Assembly: GCF_007828035.1 (NCBI RefSeq)
Contig: NZ_VITV01000010.1
Span: 124,001-188,000, forward strand
Direction of reading: 5' to 3'
Source: Nitrospirillum amazonense
Lineage (GTDB): Bacteria; Pseudomonadota; Alphaproteobacteria; Azospirillales; Azospirillaceae
Length of the DNA stretch: 64,000 bases
Shown: positions 32,903 to 42,230 of the stretch, piece by piece
How the letters are laid out: the number at the start of each line of letters is the position of its first letter
How positions within the stretch are numbered: the first letter of the stretch is position 1
The notes under the pieces: model-generated
Database searches by the model: none
Told to the model about the DNA's origin: nothing
The model's input: only the letters and a program-made list of their open reading frames with translations
Program-made: the position numbers and the translations under genes

Positions 32903-34159
32903 TCAGGCCGTCAGGAAATCCACCAGCGTCAGGGCCATGACCTCGGTCGCCTTGTACAGGTCGCTCAGCGGCAGGCGCTCATCCGCGCGGTGGGCGTTGG
33001 CTTCCTCGATGGTGTGGGGGCCGGCGCCGTAGAGCACGGTTGGGATGCCGGCGGCGGCGTAGTGGCGGGCGTCGGTGTAGATGGGCACGCCTTTGGCGGC
33101 CACGGGCTCACCCAGGATGCGGCTGGCGTGGCGGCTGATCGCGTCGGTCAGGCGGTCGGTGCCGGCGATGGGCTTCAGCGGCTCCGCCAGCAGGATGCGG
33201 CGCACGGTCACCGTCGCTTCCGGCCGTTCGGCGGCGGCCGCGGCGATGACCTGGCGCAGGGTGGCCTCCACCGCCGCGCCCTGCTCTTCCGGGATCATGC
33301 GGCGGTCCAGGCGGAAGGTGATGCGGTCGGGCACGACGTTGGTGTTGATGCCGCCGGAGATGAGGCCCACGGTCAGCTGCGGGCTGCCGATGCCGGGCAC
33401 GGCCGAGACGGTGGCGGCATAGCCGGCGCGGTGCTGGTACAGCCAGCTGAGGATGACGGTCGCAGCCTCCAGCGCGTCGATGCCGGTGGCTGGCAAGGCG
33501 GCATGGGCGGACTTGCCCCGCACCTCCACCTCCAGATGCAGGCAGCCGTTGTGGGCGGTGACGATGCCGTAGCTGAAGCCGGCGGACACGGCATAGTCCG
33601 GCTTGGTCAGGCCCTGGTCCAACAGCCAGCGCGGCCCGATCTCCCCGCCCGCCTCCTCATCATAGGTCAGGTGCAGTTCCACCGTGCCGTTCAGGGCCAC
33701 GCCCTGGCGCGCCAGCTCATCCAGCGCCATCAGCGCGTAGGTGTAGCTGGCGAAGTCGGACTTCGAGACGGCGACGCCGCGCCCGTACATCCAACCGTCC
33801 TTGACGGTGGCGGCATAGGGATCGACGGTCCAGCCCTCGCCCGGCGCCACTACATCGCCATGGGCGTTCAGGGCGATGGTGGGGCCGTCGGCACCAAACG
33901 TCCGGCGCACGATCAGGTTGGTGGCGCTGATCATGCCGTTGGCCTTGACCAATTCGTCGGGCACGACGTGGCGTTCCACGGAGTAGCCCAAGCCCTCCAG
34001 CAGCTCGGCGGCGCGGGCGGCGTGGGGCGCGCAGTCGCCCGGCGGGTTGTCGGAGGGCACCTTGATCAGTTCCGCCAGGAAGCGCACCTGCTCCTCCCGC
34101 TTGGCCGTCAGGAAGGTGTGGACGGCCCCCTGGATGGTGGCGGCGGTGTCGGCGTTCAT
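32903..34159 (-). CDS. M20-family metallohydrolase (ArgE/DapE/ACY1 type)
   Basis: The 418-residue enzyme has the M20 motifs: metal histidine and aspartate in IALNAHGDVV near residue 98, catalytic and metal glutamates in TYDEEAGGEIGPRW near residue 165, and a dimerisation domain with GKSAHAALP. It hydrolyses an amide or ureido bond. Its start overlaps the stop of the allantoate-hydrolase-like gene by 4 bp, so it belongs to the purine operon. A role on ureidoglycolate or another carbamoyl product is possible but not shown. Confidence 0.85.
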   Translation of the reverse strand: MNADTAATIQGAVHTFLTAKREEQVRFLAELIKVPSDNPPGDCAPHAARAAELLEGLGYSVERHVVPDELVKANGMISATNLIVRRTFGADGPTIALNAHGDVVAPGEGWTVDPYAATVKDGWMYGRGVAVSKSDFASYTYALMALDELARQGVALNGTVELHLTYDEEAGGEIGPRWLLDQGLTKPDYAVSAGFSYGIVTAHNGCLHLEVEVRGKSAHAALPATGIDALEAATVILSWLYQHRAGYAATVSAVPGIGSPQLTVGLISGGINTNVVPDRITFRLDRRMIPEEQGAAVEATLRQVIAAAAAERPEATVTVRRILLAEPLKPIAGTDRLTDAISRHASRILGEPVAAKGVPIYTDARHYAAAGIPTVLYGAGPHTIEEANAHRADERLPLSDLYKATEVMALTLVDFLTA

Positions 34160-35403
34160 GACAGGGGTCCTTCAAGGGGGGAAACAGGGTCGAAACGGCG
34201 CAGGAAGTCCAGCAGCACGGTGACGGCCAGGTCGGCATCCTCCACCGTGATGGCCTCCGCCGGGTTGTGGCTGATGCCGCCGGCGCAGCGCACGAACAGC
34301 ATGGCCATGGGGCACAATGCCGCCAAGGCCATGGCGTCGTGGCCGGCGCCGCTGGGCAAATGGTGGGGGATGATGCCGGCCCGCGCCACCGCCTGGCCCA
34401 GCTGGCGCATCAGGCCGGGGTGGCAGTGGGCGGCGGGGGCGTCGTGCGTGGGCTGTATGTCCAGCACCACGCCCCGGCGCGCCGCGATGGCGGCCAGGGT
34501 GTCCAGCAGACCGGCGGCGGCCGCTTTGCGGCTGTCGTCACGCGGGCTGCGCAGGTCGATGGTGAAGCTGGCCTGGCCAGGAATGACGTTTACCGCACCC
34601 GGCTTGGCCTCGATGCGGCCCACGGTGGCGACCAGGTCGGGTTCCGCCCCGCCGGCCGTCTCCACCGCCAGCACCATTTCCGCCGCCGCCGCCAAGGGGT
34701 CGTGGCGCAGGGCCATGGGCACGGTGCCGGCGTGGCCCGCCTGGCCGGTGACGGTGACGGCGTAGCGGCTGGCGCCGTTGATAGCGGTGACGATGCCCAG
34801 GGGCAGGCCCCGGGATTCCAGCACCGGGCCCTGCTCGATATGCACCTCGACGAAGCCCAGCACCTGGGACGGGTCGCGCGCCACGGCCCCCAGGCCGTCG
34901 GGGTCGCCGCCGAAATCCTTCAGCGCGGCGCCCAGGGCGATGCCGTCGCGGTCGCGCGCGGCCATGGCGTCGGGGGCGATGGTGCCGGCCACGGCGCGGC
35001 TGCCCGTCAGGGTGACGGGGAAGCGCACGCCCTCCTCATCGCCGAAGCCCAGTACCTCGATGGCATAGGGCAGGCGCTCCCCCCGGCGGTTCAGTTCCGC
35101 CACGGCGGCCACGGCGGCCAGCACACCCAGGTTGCCATCGTATTTGCCGGCGTTGCGCACCGTGTCGATGTGCGACCCCAGCAGCAGGGCCGGTTGGCCT
35201 GGGGCCGCGCCTTCATAGCGGCCGACCACGGTGCCGGCGGCGTCCAGGTGCGCCTCCATCCCCGCCTCGCGCATCCAGGTCAGCAACTGCTCGGCGGCGG
35301 CGCGGTGCTCCCGCGTCAGGTACAGGCGGGTCAGGGCCGGCCGGTCGGCGCTGTGCCGGGCGAAGTCGTCCAGGCGCGCCATCAGGGCGGGGCCGAAGGT
35401 CAC
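34156..35403 (-). CDS. Allantoate amidohydrolase-like enzyme (M20, AllC/carbamoylase type)
   Basis: The 415-residue zinc hydrolase matches the allantoate amidohydrolase/N-carbamoyl-L-amino-acid hydrolase group: LLGSHIDTVRNAGKYDGNLGVLA, FGDEEGVRFPVTLTGSRAVAG, a GFVEVHIEQGPVLE motif, and the C-terminal SGAGHDAMALA with GISHNPAE. Sequence alone does not separate allantoate from carbamoyl amino acid substrates. The operon with allantoinase and OHCU decarboxylase makes allantoate the likely one. Start and stop overlap neighbours by 4 bp on both sides. Confidence 0.88.
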   Translation of the reverse strand: MTFGPALMARLDDFARHSADRPALTRLYLTREHRAAAEQLLTWMREAGMEAHLDAAGTVVGRYEGAAPGQPALLLGSHIDTVRNAGKYDGNLGVLAAVAAVAELNRRGERLPYAIEVLGFGDEEGVRFPVTLTGSRAVAGTIAPDAMAARDRDGIALGAALKDFGGDPDGLGAVARDPSQVLGFVEVHIEQGPVLESRGLPLGIVTAINGASRYAVTVTGQAGHAGTVPMALRHDPLAAAAEMVLAVETAGGAEPDLVATVGRIEAKPGAVNVIPGQASFTIDLRSPRDDSRKAAAAGLLDTLAAIAARRGVVLDIQPTHDAPAAHCHPGLMRQLGQAVARAGIIPHHLPSGAGHDAMALAALCPMAMLFVRCAGGISHNPAEAITVEDADLAVTVLLDFLRRFDPVSPLEGPLS

Positions 35404-35903
35404 GGCAGCATCTCCTTCAGGCGCAGCAGCGCGATGCGCTCTACCTGGGCCGTCGCCGTGGCGAACTCGGTATCCGTATCATTGCCCACCCGGGCCTCGA
35501 AATTCTTCAGAATGGCGGCGCGGGTCAGGCCGCGCACCGCCAGGATGAAGGGGAAGCCGAAGCGCGCCTTGTAGGCGTCGTTCAATTCCTGGAAGCGCGC
35601 GTATTCCTCCGGCGTGCACTTGTCCAGCCCGGCGGAGGCCTGCTCCGCCGTGGAGTCCGCCGTCAGCTCCCCCCGCACGGCCAGGCGGCCGGCCAGGTCG
35701 GGGTGGGCCAGCAGCACGCCCAGGCGCCGCTCCCGCCCCGCCGCCCGGAACTGCGTCACCAGCGCGGCGTGCAGGCCCTGGGCCGTGCGCCCGTCGGCGG
35801 GCAGGCCGGCGTCCCACGCGGCCTCGGCGATCCAGGGCGAATGCTCGAACACCCCGCCGAAGCGGGCGACGAAAGCCTCGCGGCTGTCGAAGAAATCGCT
35901 CAT
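35400..35903 (-). CDS. uraD: OHCU decarboxylase
   Basis: The 167-residue all-helical protein carries the 2-oxo-4-hydroxy-4-carboxy-5-ureidoimidazoline decarboxylase signatures: FEHSPWIAEAAW, a catalytic histidine in LLAHPDLAGRLA, and RFGFPFILAVRGLTRAAIL. It makes S-allantoin from OHCU. The ATG at 35903 overlaps the upstream PuuE stop by 4 bp and fixes the normal family length; an upstream extension is a shadow. Confidence 0.93.
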   Translation of the reverse strand: MSDFFDSREAFVARFGGVFEHSPWIAEAAWDAGLPADGRTAQGLHAALVTQFRAAGRERRLGVLLAHPDLAGRLAVRGELTADSTAEQASAGLDKCTPEEYARFQELNDAYKARFGFPFILAVRGLTRAAILKNFEARVGNDTDTEFATATAQVERIALLRLKEMLP

Positions 35904-36823
35904 GCCGCGGCGCCCTTGTAAGGATGGCGGGCGTGCCAATGCCGGGCGATGTCGGCGCGCCGGGCGAACCATACGCCCTCATGGGCCGCGGCATAGTCCA
36001 GGAACCGTTCCAGCGCCTGGATGCGGCCGGGCTTGCCCACCAGGCGGCAATGCAGGCCGACCGACATCATGCGCGGCGTCTCCGCCCCCTCCGCATACAG
36101 GGCATCGAAGCTGTCCTTGAGGTAGGTGAAGAACTGGTCGCCGGAATGGAAACCCTGGACCTGGACGAAGCGCATGTCATTGCAGTCCAGGGTGTAGGGC
36201 ACGATCAACTGCGGCCTGTCGCCTACCAATTGCCAGTAGGGCAGGTCGTCGTCATAGGCGTCGGCATCATAGAGGAAACCGCCATGCTCCGCCACCAGGC
36301 GGCGGGTGTTGGGGCTGGTGCGGCCGGTGTACCAGCCGACGGGGCGGGTGCCGCTGACCTGTTCCAGGATGGTCATGGCCTTGGCCATGTGCGCCGCCTC
36401 TTCGGCCGGGTCCATATACTGGTAATTGATCCAGCGATAGCCATGGCTGGCGATCTCATGCCCCTGGTCCACCATGGCGCGGATGACGTCCGGATGACGC
36501 TCGGCGGCCATGGCCACGGCGAAGATGGTAAGGGGGATCTTCTTCTTCTCGAACAGCCTCAACAGGCGCCAGACACCGACGCGGGAGCCATATTCGTACA
36601 GCGATTCCATGGACATGTGGCGCACGCCGGGCAGGGCCTGCGCCGCCACCATTTCCGACAGGAAGGCCTCGGACGCGGCGTCGCCATGCAGGATGCAGTT
36701 CTCCCCGCCCTCCTCATAATTCAGCACCAGCTGAACCGCGATGCGGGCGGCGTTCGGCCAGTCCGCCTGGGGCGGGTTGGCGCCATAGCCGATCAGGTCG
36801 CGCGGGTAATCCGCCGTCATCAT
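35900..36823 (-). CDS. puuE: Allantoinase of the polysaccharide-deacetylase fold
   Basis: The 307-residue protein matches PuuE, the metal-independent allantoinase: YPRDLIGYGANPP at the start, VLNYEEGGENCILHGD, a NodB-fold segment MVDQGHEIASHGYRWINYQ and WYTGRTSPNTRRLV. It opens allantoin to allantoate. I start at 36823, where the family consensus begins (MMTADYPRD). It is the first gene of the leftward PuuE-UraD-amidohydrolase-M20 operon, each gene overlapping the next by 4 bp. Confidence 0.93.
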   Translation of the reverse strand: MMTADYPRDLIGYGANPPQADWPNAARIAVQLVLNYEEGGENCILHGDAASEAFLSEMVAAQALPGVRHMSMESLYEYGSRVGVWRLLRLFEKKKIPLTIFAVAMAAERHPDVIRAMVDQGHEIASHGYRWINYQYMDPAEEAAHMAKAMTILEQVSGTRPVGWYTGRTSPNTRRLVAEHGGFLYDADAYDDDLPYWQLVGDRPQLIVPYTLDCNDMRFVQVQGFHSGDQFFTYLKDSFDALYAEGAETPRMMSVGLHCRLVGKPGRIQALERFLDYAAAHEGVWFARRADIARHWHARHPYKGAAA

Positions 36824-37058
36824 GCCCCCAGCATCCCCTGTTGTGCCCAGATCCTTTAGGCGCATCATCGCCCGATAGGGTTGCCGCCGCGACCCCTAAA
36901 GGTCCAGCATGGCGAGAGGCAGCATATCGTGCGCCTGGGTATGGGCGCTTTCCTGATTGTTTTGAAAGACTTTCCAGGGGCGGCTGGCTGACGGGGCGAT
37001 GCCACCCCATGTACCTTTTGTGCATAAGCGAGATCAGGGCGACGAACGGGCGATCATC

Positions 37059-37448
37059 ATGAGTGCAGGCCATATGAATGCGGGCCGGGGCGAAGGACGC
37101 CTGACCACCCACGTGCTGGACACCATGGCGGGCAGGCCCGGGGCCGGCATCACCGTCGTGCTGGACCGGCTGGGCGATGGTGGCGCCCGCACCCGCGTGG
37201 CGGAGGCGCGCACCAACGCCGACGGCCGCTGCGACGCGCCGCTGCTGGCGGGTACCGACTTGACTGTCGGCCGTTACGAACTGACCTTCGCCGTCGGCGC
37301 CTATTTCCAGGCGCGCGGCGTGGCCCTGACCGACCCGCCTTTCCTGGATGAGGTGCCCATCCGCTTCGCGATATCCGATGCCGGCCAGCATTACCACGTG
37401 CCCTTGCTGATCAGCCCCTACGCCTACTCGACATACCGGGGCAGCTGA
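37059..37448 (+). CDS. uraH: 5-hydroxyisourate hydrolase (transthyretin-like)
   Basis: The 129-residue protein has the HIU hydrolase signatures: LTTHVLDTMAGRPGAGI at the N-terminus with the catalytic histidine, PFLDEVPIRFAISDAGQHYHVPLLISPYAYSTYRGS at the end (given here in pieces: FLDEVPIRF, HYHVPLLISP, and the terminal YRGS). It converts 5-hydroxyisourate to OHCU. The ATG at 37059 gives a normal length. It is divergent from puuE and directly precedes xdhA by 1 bp. Confidence 0.92.
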   Translation: MSAGHMNAGRGEGRLTTHVLDTMAGRPGAGITVVLDRLGDGGARTRVAEARTNADGRCDAPLLAGTDLTVGRYELTFAVGAYFQARGVALTDPPFLDEVPIRFAISDAGQHYHVPLLISPYAYSTYRGS

Positions 37449-37449
37449 G

Positions 37450-38973
37450 ATGGCCCACCGCACAACCATCCGCTTCCTGCTGGGCAATGAACCACGCACC
37501 CTGACCGACGTGGATCCGACGCTGACCGTACTGGACTGGCTGCGCGGCACGGAGCGCCGCATGGGCACCAAGGAGGGTTGCGCCGAGGGCGACTGCGGCG
37601 CCTGCACCGTGGTGGTGGGTCGCCTAGTCGACGGTGCTGTGAAGTATGAGGCCATCAACGCCTGCATCCGCTTCCTCGCCACCCTGGACGGCTGCCAGCT
37701 GCTAACGGTGGAGCACCTGAAGCGGCCGGACGGCGCCCTGCACCCGGTGCAGCAGGCCATGGTGGATTGCCACGGCTCGCAATGCGGCTTCTGCACCCCC
37801 GGCTTCGTCATGTCGCTGTATGCCCTGAACCGGGCGGAGGCGGCGCCCTTAGAGGGTGTGCTGGATGAGCAGTGTATCGACGATGCCCTGGCCGGCAATC
37901 TATGCCGCTGCACCGGTTACGCCCCCATCGTGGCGGCGGCTCAACAGGTGCGTAATAGGACGCCGGACCATATCGACGACGCCCTGCCCAGCGTGACACG
38001 GGCGCTGGCCGCCTTGGCCGATGACGCGGTGGTGGAGACGGGCCGCGATGGTCGCCGCTTCCTGGCGCCGGCCACGGTGGACCAGCTGGCCGACCTGGTG
38101 CTGTCCAACCCGGACGCCACCATCGTTTCCGGCGCCACCGACGTGGGCCTGTGGGTGACCAAGCACCAGAGGGTGCTGTCCACCGTCATCTACACCGGCC
38201 GCGTGGCCGGCCTGGCACGCATCACGGACCGGGGTGACGCCCTGGAACTGGGGGCCGGCGTCACCTTCACCGCCGCCAAGGCGGCCCTGGGCAGGCTGCA
38301 TCCCGACCTGGACGAATTGCTGCGCCGGGTGGGGGCGGAGCAGGTGCGCAACGCCGGCACCATCGGCGGCAACATCGCCAACGGCTCCCCCATCGGCGAC
38401 ACGCCGCCCGCCCTGATCGCCCTGGGCGCCAGCCTGACGCTGCGCTGGGGCGCGCAACGCCGCACGCTGCCGCTGCAGGACTATTTCCTGGCCTATGGCA
38501 AACAGGACCGCCAGCCGGGCGAGTTCGTGGAAAGCGTGACCGTGCCCAAGCCGGGCAAGGGCGACCTGTTCGCCGCCTACAAGATCTCCAAGCGCTTCGA
38601 CCAGGACATCTCCGCCCTGTGCGCCTGCTTCCTGGTGACGGTGGGCGACGATGGCCTGGTCACCCGCGCCCGTCTGGCCTATGGCGGCATGGCGGGCACG
38701 CCCAAGCGGGCGGATGCGGCGGAGGCGGCGCTGCTGGGCCGTCCCTGGGACGCGGCGGCAGCCCGGGATGCCAAGGCGGCCCTGGCCCAGGACTTCACCC
38801 CGCTCAGCGACTGGCGCGCCAGTGCTGCCTACCGCCTGGCGGTGGCCGGCAACCTGCTGCTGAAGTTCCAGGCGGAGAGTGTGGCCGACGCCCCCGCGAC
38901 CCGTGTGCTCGCCCAGCGGACCCAGGGGCGTCCAGCGGGTTGCGACATCGCAAAGGCGGTGCCCCATGCCTGA
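37450..38973 (+). CDS. xdhA: Xanthine dehydrogenase small subunit (2Fe-2S and FAD)
   Basis: The 507-residue subunit has the plant-type 2Fe-2S motif GCAEGDCGACTVV near residue 43, the second cluster pair CGFCTPGF near 114 and LCRCTGYAPI near 152, then an FAD domain with IVSGATDVGLWVTK and a TIGGNIANGSPIGDTPPAL segment. It moves electrons from the molybdenum site to NAD. It starts 1 bp after uraH and overlaps xdhB by 8 bp, so the unit is tightly coupled. Confidence 0.95.
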   Translation: MAHRTTIRFLLGNEPRTLTDVDPTLTVLDWLRGTERRMGTKEGCAEGDCGACTVVVGRLVDGAVKYEAINACIRFLATLDGCQLLTVEHLKRPDGALHPVQQAMVDCHGSQCGFCTPGFVMSLYALNRAEAAPLEGVLDEQCIDDALAGNLCRCTGYAPIVAAAQQVRNRTPDHIDDALPSVTRALAALADDAVVETGRDGRRFLAPATVDQLADLVLSNPDATIVSGATDVGLWVTKHQRVLSTVIYTGRVAGLARITDRGDALELGAGVTFTAAKAALGRLHPDLDELLRRVGAEQVRNAGTIGGNIANGSPIGDTPPALIALGASLTLRWGAQRRTLPLQDYFLAYGKQDRQPGEFVESVTVPKPGKGDLFAAYKISKRFDQDISALCACFLVTVGDDGLVTRARLAYGGMAGTPKRADAAEAALLGRPWDAAAARDAKAALAQDFTPLSDWRASAAYRLAVAGNLLLKFQAESVADAPATRVLAQRTQGRPAGCDIAKAVPHA

Positions 38974-41314
38974 CAAGACGCCCATCGACATTTCCGCCGT
39001 CACCCCGCGCCGCATCGACGGCGCCGTGCACGACAGCCGGCGTCACGAAAGCGCGCACAAGCATGTGAGCGGGGAGGCGCTGTACGTCGACGACATCGCC
39101 GAGCCCGCCGGCCTGCTGCACGTGCAGTTGGGGCTGGCCACCCGCGCCCATGCCCGCGTGCTGTCCCTGGACCTGGACGATGTGCGCCGGGCGCCCGGCG
39201 TGGTGGCGGTGTTCACCGCCGCCGACATCCCGGGCGACAATGACATCGGCGCCGGCCTGCGCCATGACGAGCCGCTGTTCGCCGAAGACGTGGTGCAGTA
39301 CCACGGCCATCCCCTGTTCGCCGTGGCGGCGGAGACCCGCGACCAAGCCCGCCGCGCCGCGCAACTGGCCAAGGCGGAATATGAGGATCTGCCGGCGGTG
39401 CTGGACATCGCGGCGGCGCGTGATCCGGGCACGCTGGTCACCCCGCCCATGACCCTGCGCCTGGGCGATGCCGAGGCGGCGCTGAAGACGGCCCCGCGCA
39501 CCCTTTCCGGCCGCATCAAGATCGGTGGGCAGGAGCATTTCTATCTGGAAAGCCAGATCGCCATGGCCATCCCGGGGGAGGATGAGGACGTGCTGGTCCA
39601 CGTCTCCACCCAGCACCCCAGCGAGGTGCAGCACATCGTCGCCCACGTCCTGGACATCCCCGACGGCGCGGTGACGGTGGAGGTGCGGCGCATGGGCGGT
39701 GGCTTCGGCGGCAAGGAGACGCAGGCCAACCTGTTCGCCGCCTGCGTCGCCCTGGTGGCCAAGAAGACGGGCCGCGCCGCCAAGCTGCGCCCCGATCGCG
39801 ACGACGACTTCCGCATCACCGGCAAGCGCCATGATTTCGAGGTGGACTATCAGGTCGGTTTTGACGACCAGGGCCGCATCCTGGCCACCGACATGCTGTT
39901 CGCCGCGCGCTGCGGCTTCGCGGCGGATCTGTCGGGCCCGGTGACGGACCGCGCCCTGTTCCATGCCGACAACTGCTATTTCTACGGCAATGCCCGCATG
40001 TCGTCGCTGCCGCTGAAGACCAACACGGTTTCCAATACCGCCTTCCGCGGTTTCGGCGGGCCCCAGGGCATGGTGGCGGCCGAGCGGGTGGTGGAGGAGG
40101 TGGCCTTCGCTACCGGCCTGGACCCGCTGGACGTGCGGAAGGTGAACTTCTACGGCACCACCGACCGCAACGTGACGCCCTATCACCAGACCATCGAGGA
40201 CAACATCATCGGCCCCCTGGTCGATGAGCTGGAGGCATGGTCGGACTATCGCGCCCGCCGTCAGGCCATCCGCGCCTTCAACGCCGCCAATCCCTACCTG
40301 AAAAAGGGCCTAGCCCTGACACCCGTGAAGTTCGGCATCTCCTTCACCTTCACGCCCTATAACCAGGGCGGGGCGCTGATCCACATCTACACCGACGGCT
40401 CCATCCACCTGAACCATGGCGGGACGGAGATGGGGCAGGGCCTGAACACCAAGGTCGCCCAGGTGGTGGCCGATGAGTTCCAGGTGGACATCGGCCGCAT
40501 CCGCATCACCGCCACCACCACGGGCAAGGTGCCCAACACCTCGGCCACCGCCGCCTCCTCCGGTGCCGACATCAACGGCAAGGCGGCGCAGAACGCCGCC
40601 CGTGTGCTGAAGGCCCGGTTGGTGGAGTTCGCCGCCGGCCATTGGAACGTTCCCCAGGACGCCGTGGTTTTCACCGCCGACGGGGTGCGGGTGGGCGACC
40701 AGCTGCTGACCCTCAGGGAGGTGGTGAAGGCCGCGTACATGGGCCGCATTTCCTTGTCGGCCACCGGCTATTACAAGACGCCCAAGATCCACTGGGACCG
40801 GGCCAAGGGCCAGGGCCGCCCCTTCCTCTATTACGCCTATGGCGCGTCGGTGGCGGAGGTGACGGTGGACACGTTGACGGGCGAGTATGTGGTGGACCGC
40901 GTGGACATCCTGCACGACTGCGGCGACAGCCTGAACCCGGCCCTGGACAAGGGCCAGGTCGAGGGCGGCTTCATCCAGGGCATGGGCTGGCTGACGACGG
41001 AGGAACTGTGGTGGGACGCCCAGGGCCGCCTGCGCACCCACGCCCCCAGCACCTACAAGATCCCGGCCTGCGGCGATCGCCCGCGGCAATTCAACGTCCG
41101 CCTGGTGCGGAACAGCCCGAATGTGGAGGACACCATCCACCGGTCCAAGGCGGTGGGCGAGCCGCCGCTGATGCTGGGCATCAGCGTGTTGCATGCCCTG
41201 TCCGACGCCGTGGCCAGCGTGGCGGATCATAAAATCTGCCCGCAGTTGGACGCGCCGGCCACGCCGGAACAGGTGCTGGCCACCATCGAACGCCTGCGGG
41301 AGCGGACGGCATGA
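38966..41314 (+). CDS. xdhB: Xanthine dehydrogenase large molybdenum subunit
   Basis: The 782-residue subunit shows the molybdopterin-binding signatures GGGFGGKETQANLFA near residue 248, AFRGFGGPQGM near 360, and the catalytic glutamate in AVGEPPLMLGISVLHAL near residue 733. It oxidises hypoxanthine and xanthine to urate. The ATG at 38966 lies inside the end of xdhA. The longer frame before it is the shadow of xdhA. Confidence 0.95.
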   Translation: MPDKTPIDISAVTPRRIDGAVHDSRRHESAHKHVSGEALYVDDIAEPAGLLHVQLGLATRAHARVLSLDLDDVRRAPGVVAVFTAADIPGDNDIGAGLRHDEPLFAEDVVQYHGHPLFAVAAETRDQARRAAQLAKAEYEDLPAVLDIAAARDPGTLVTPPMTLRLGDAEAALKTAPRTLSGRIKIGGQEHFYLESQIAMAIPGEDEDVLVHVSTQHPSEVQHIVAHVLDIPDGAVTVEVRRMGGGFGGKETQANLFAACVALVAKKTGRAAKLRPDRDDDFRITGKRHDFEVDYQVGFDDQGRILATDMLFAARCGFAADLSGPVTDRALFHADNCYFYGNARMSSLPLKTNTVSNTAFRGFGGPQGMVAAERVVEEVAFATGLDPLDVRKVNFYGTTDRNVTPYHQTIEDNIIGPLVDELEAWSDYRARRQAIRAFNAANPYLKKGLALTPVKFGISFTFTPYNQGGALIHIYTDGSIHLNHGGTEMGQGLNTKVAQVVADEFQVDIGRIRITATTTGKVPNTSATAASSGADINGKAAQNAARVLKARLVEFAAGHWNVPQDAVVFTADGVRVGDQLLTLREVVKAAYMGRISLSATGYYKTPKIHWDRAKGQGRPFLYYAYGASVAEVTVDTLTGEYVVDRVDILHDCGDSLNPALDKGQVEGGFIQGMGWLTTEELWWDAQGRLRTHAPSTYKIPACGDRPRQFNVRLVRNSPNVEDTIHRSKAVGEPPLMLGISVLHALSDAVASVADHKICPQLDAPATPEQVLATIERLRERTA

Positions 41315-42201
41315 CGGTGACGGCGCCCAAGGTTCCGCTCTCCGCCCCCGGCCCGCAATCCGCCGGCCTGGCCGCCTGCCTGGCCCGGGGTGAGGCCGTG
41401 GTGCTGGTCACGGTGACGGAGGCGCGCGGCTCAACCCCGCGTGAGGTCGGCGCCTGCATGGCGGTGGGCGCTGACTGGCAGACAGGCACGGTGGGCGGCG
41501 GCCGGTTGGAACATCTGGGCCTAGAAACCGCCCGCCGCCTGCTGGTCGAAGGTGGCGAGCCGGTGCGCCTGGACGTGCCCCTGGGCCCGGCGGTGGGCCA
41601 GTGCTGTGGCGGTCATGTCGTGCTGACGGTGGAACGGGTGGACGAGGCGGTGCTGTACCGCCTGCGCGCGGCGGAGGCGACGGCCCTGGCCGGACAGCCC
41701 TGGCTGATGCTGTTCGGCGCCGGCCATGTCGGCAAGGCGGTGGCCCGCGCCATGGCGCCCCTGCCGCTGCGCCTGGTGTGGGTGGACAGCCGCGCCTCGG
41801 AATTCCCCCCCGACCCGCCGGTGGATGCCGACATCCGCGTGGCGACGGAACTGCCCAGTCAGGTGGCGCTGGCCCCGCCCGGCGCCGGTTACCTGATCAT
41901 GACCCACAACCACGACCTGGACTTCGCCATCACGGCGGAGGCGGTGCAGCGCACCGACACGGCCTATGTCGGCCTGATCGGGTCGCACACCAAGCGCCAG
42001 CGCTTCTCCCGCTGGTACCAGGCGCAGGGATATGATCCCAACCATTTGCGGCGCCTGATCTGCCCCATCGGCGCGGGCCTGTCGGGCGACAAGCGGCCGG
42101 AGGTCATCGCCGCCCTGACGGCGGCGGAGGTGCTGACGGCCCTGTTGCGCCGGCCGCCGCAGACCACGGTGATGATGGGCGACATTTACGGGGCCATCTA
42201 G
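41311..42201 (+). CDS. xdhC: Xanthine dehydrogenase maturation factor XdhC
   Basis: The 296-residue protein has the XdhC N-terminal domain (ARGSTPREVGACMAVG, and the conserved GQCCGGHV cysteine motif) and a Rossmann-like C-terminal domain (MLFGAGHVGKAVARAMAP; TYVGLIGSHTKRQRF-like AYVGLIGSHTKRQRF). It binds molybdenum cofactor and helps it become sulfurated before insertion into XdhB. It overlaps xdhB by 4 bp and is followed by a NifS-like gene, its probable sulfur donor. Confidence 0.93.
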   Translation: MTVTAPKVPLSAPGPQSAGLAACLARGEAVVLVTVTEARGSTPREVGACMAVGADWQTGTVGGGRLEHLGLETARRLLVEGGEPVRLDVPLGPAVGQCCGGHVVLTVERVDEAVLYRLRAAEATALAGQPWLMLFGAGHVGKAVARAMAPLPLRLVWVDSRASEFPPDPPVDADIRVATELPSQVALAPPGAGYLIMTHNHDLDFAITAEAVQRTDTAYVGLIGSHTKRQRFSRWYQAQGYDPNHLRRLICPIGAGLSGDKRPEVIAALTAAEVLTALLRRPPQTTVMMGDIYGAI

Positions 42202-42230
42202 TGGGGGACCATCCAGGGGAGGGCGGTCCG

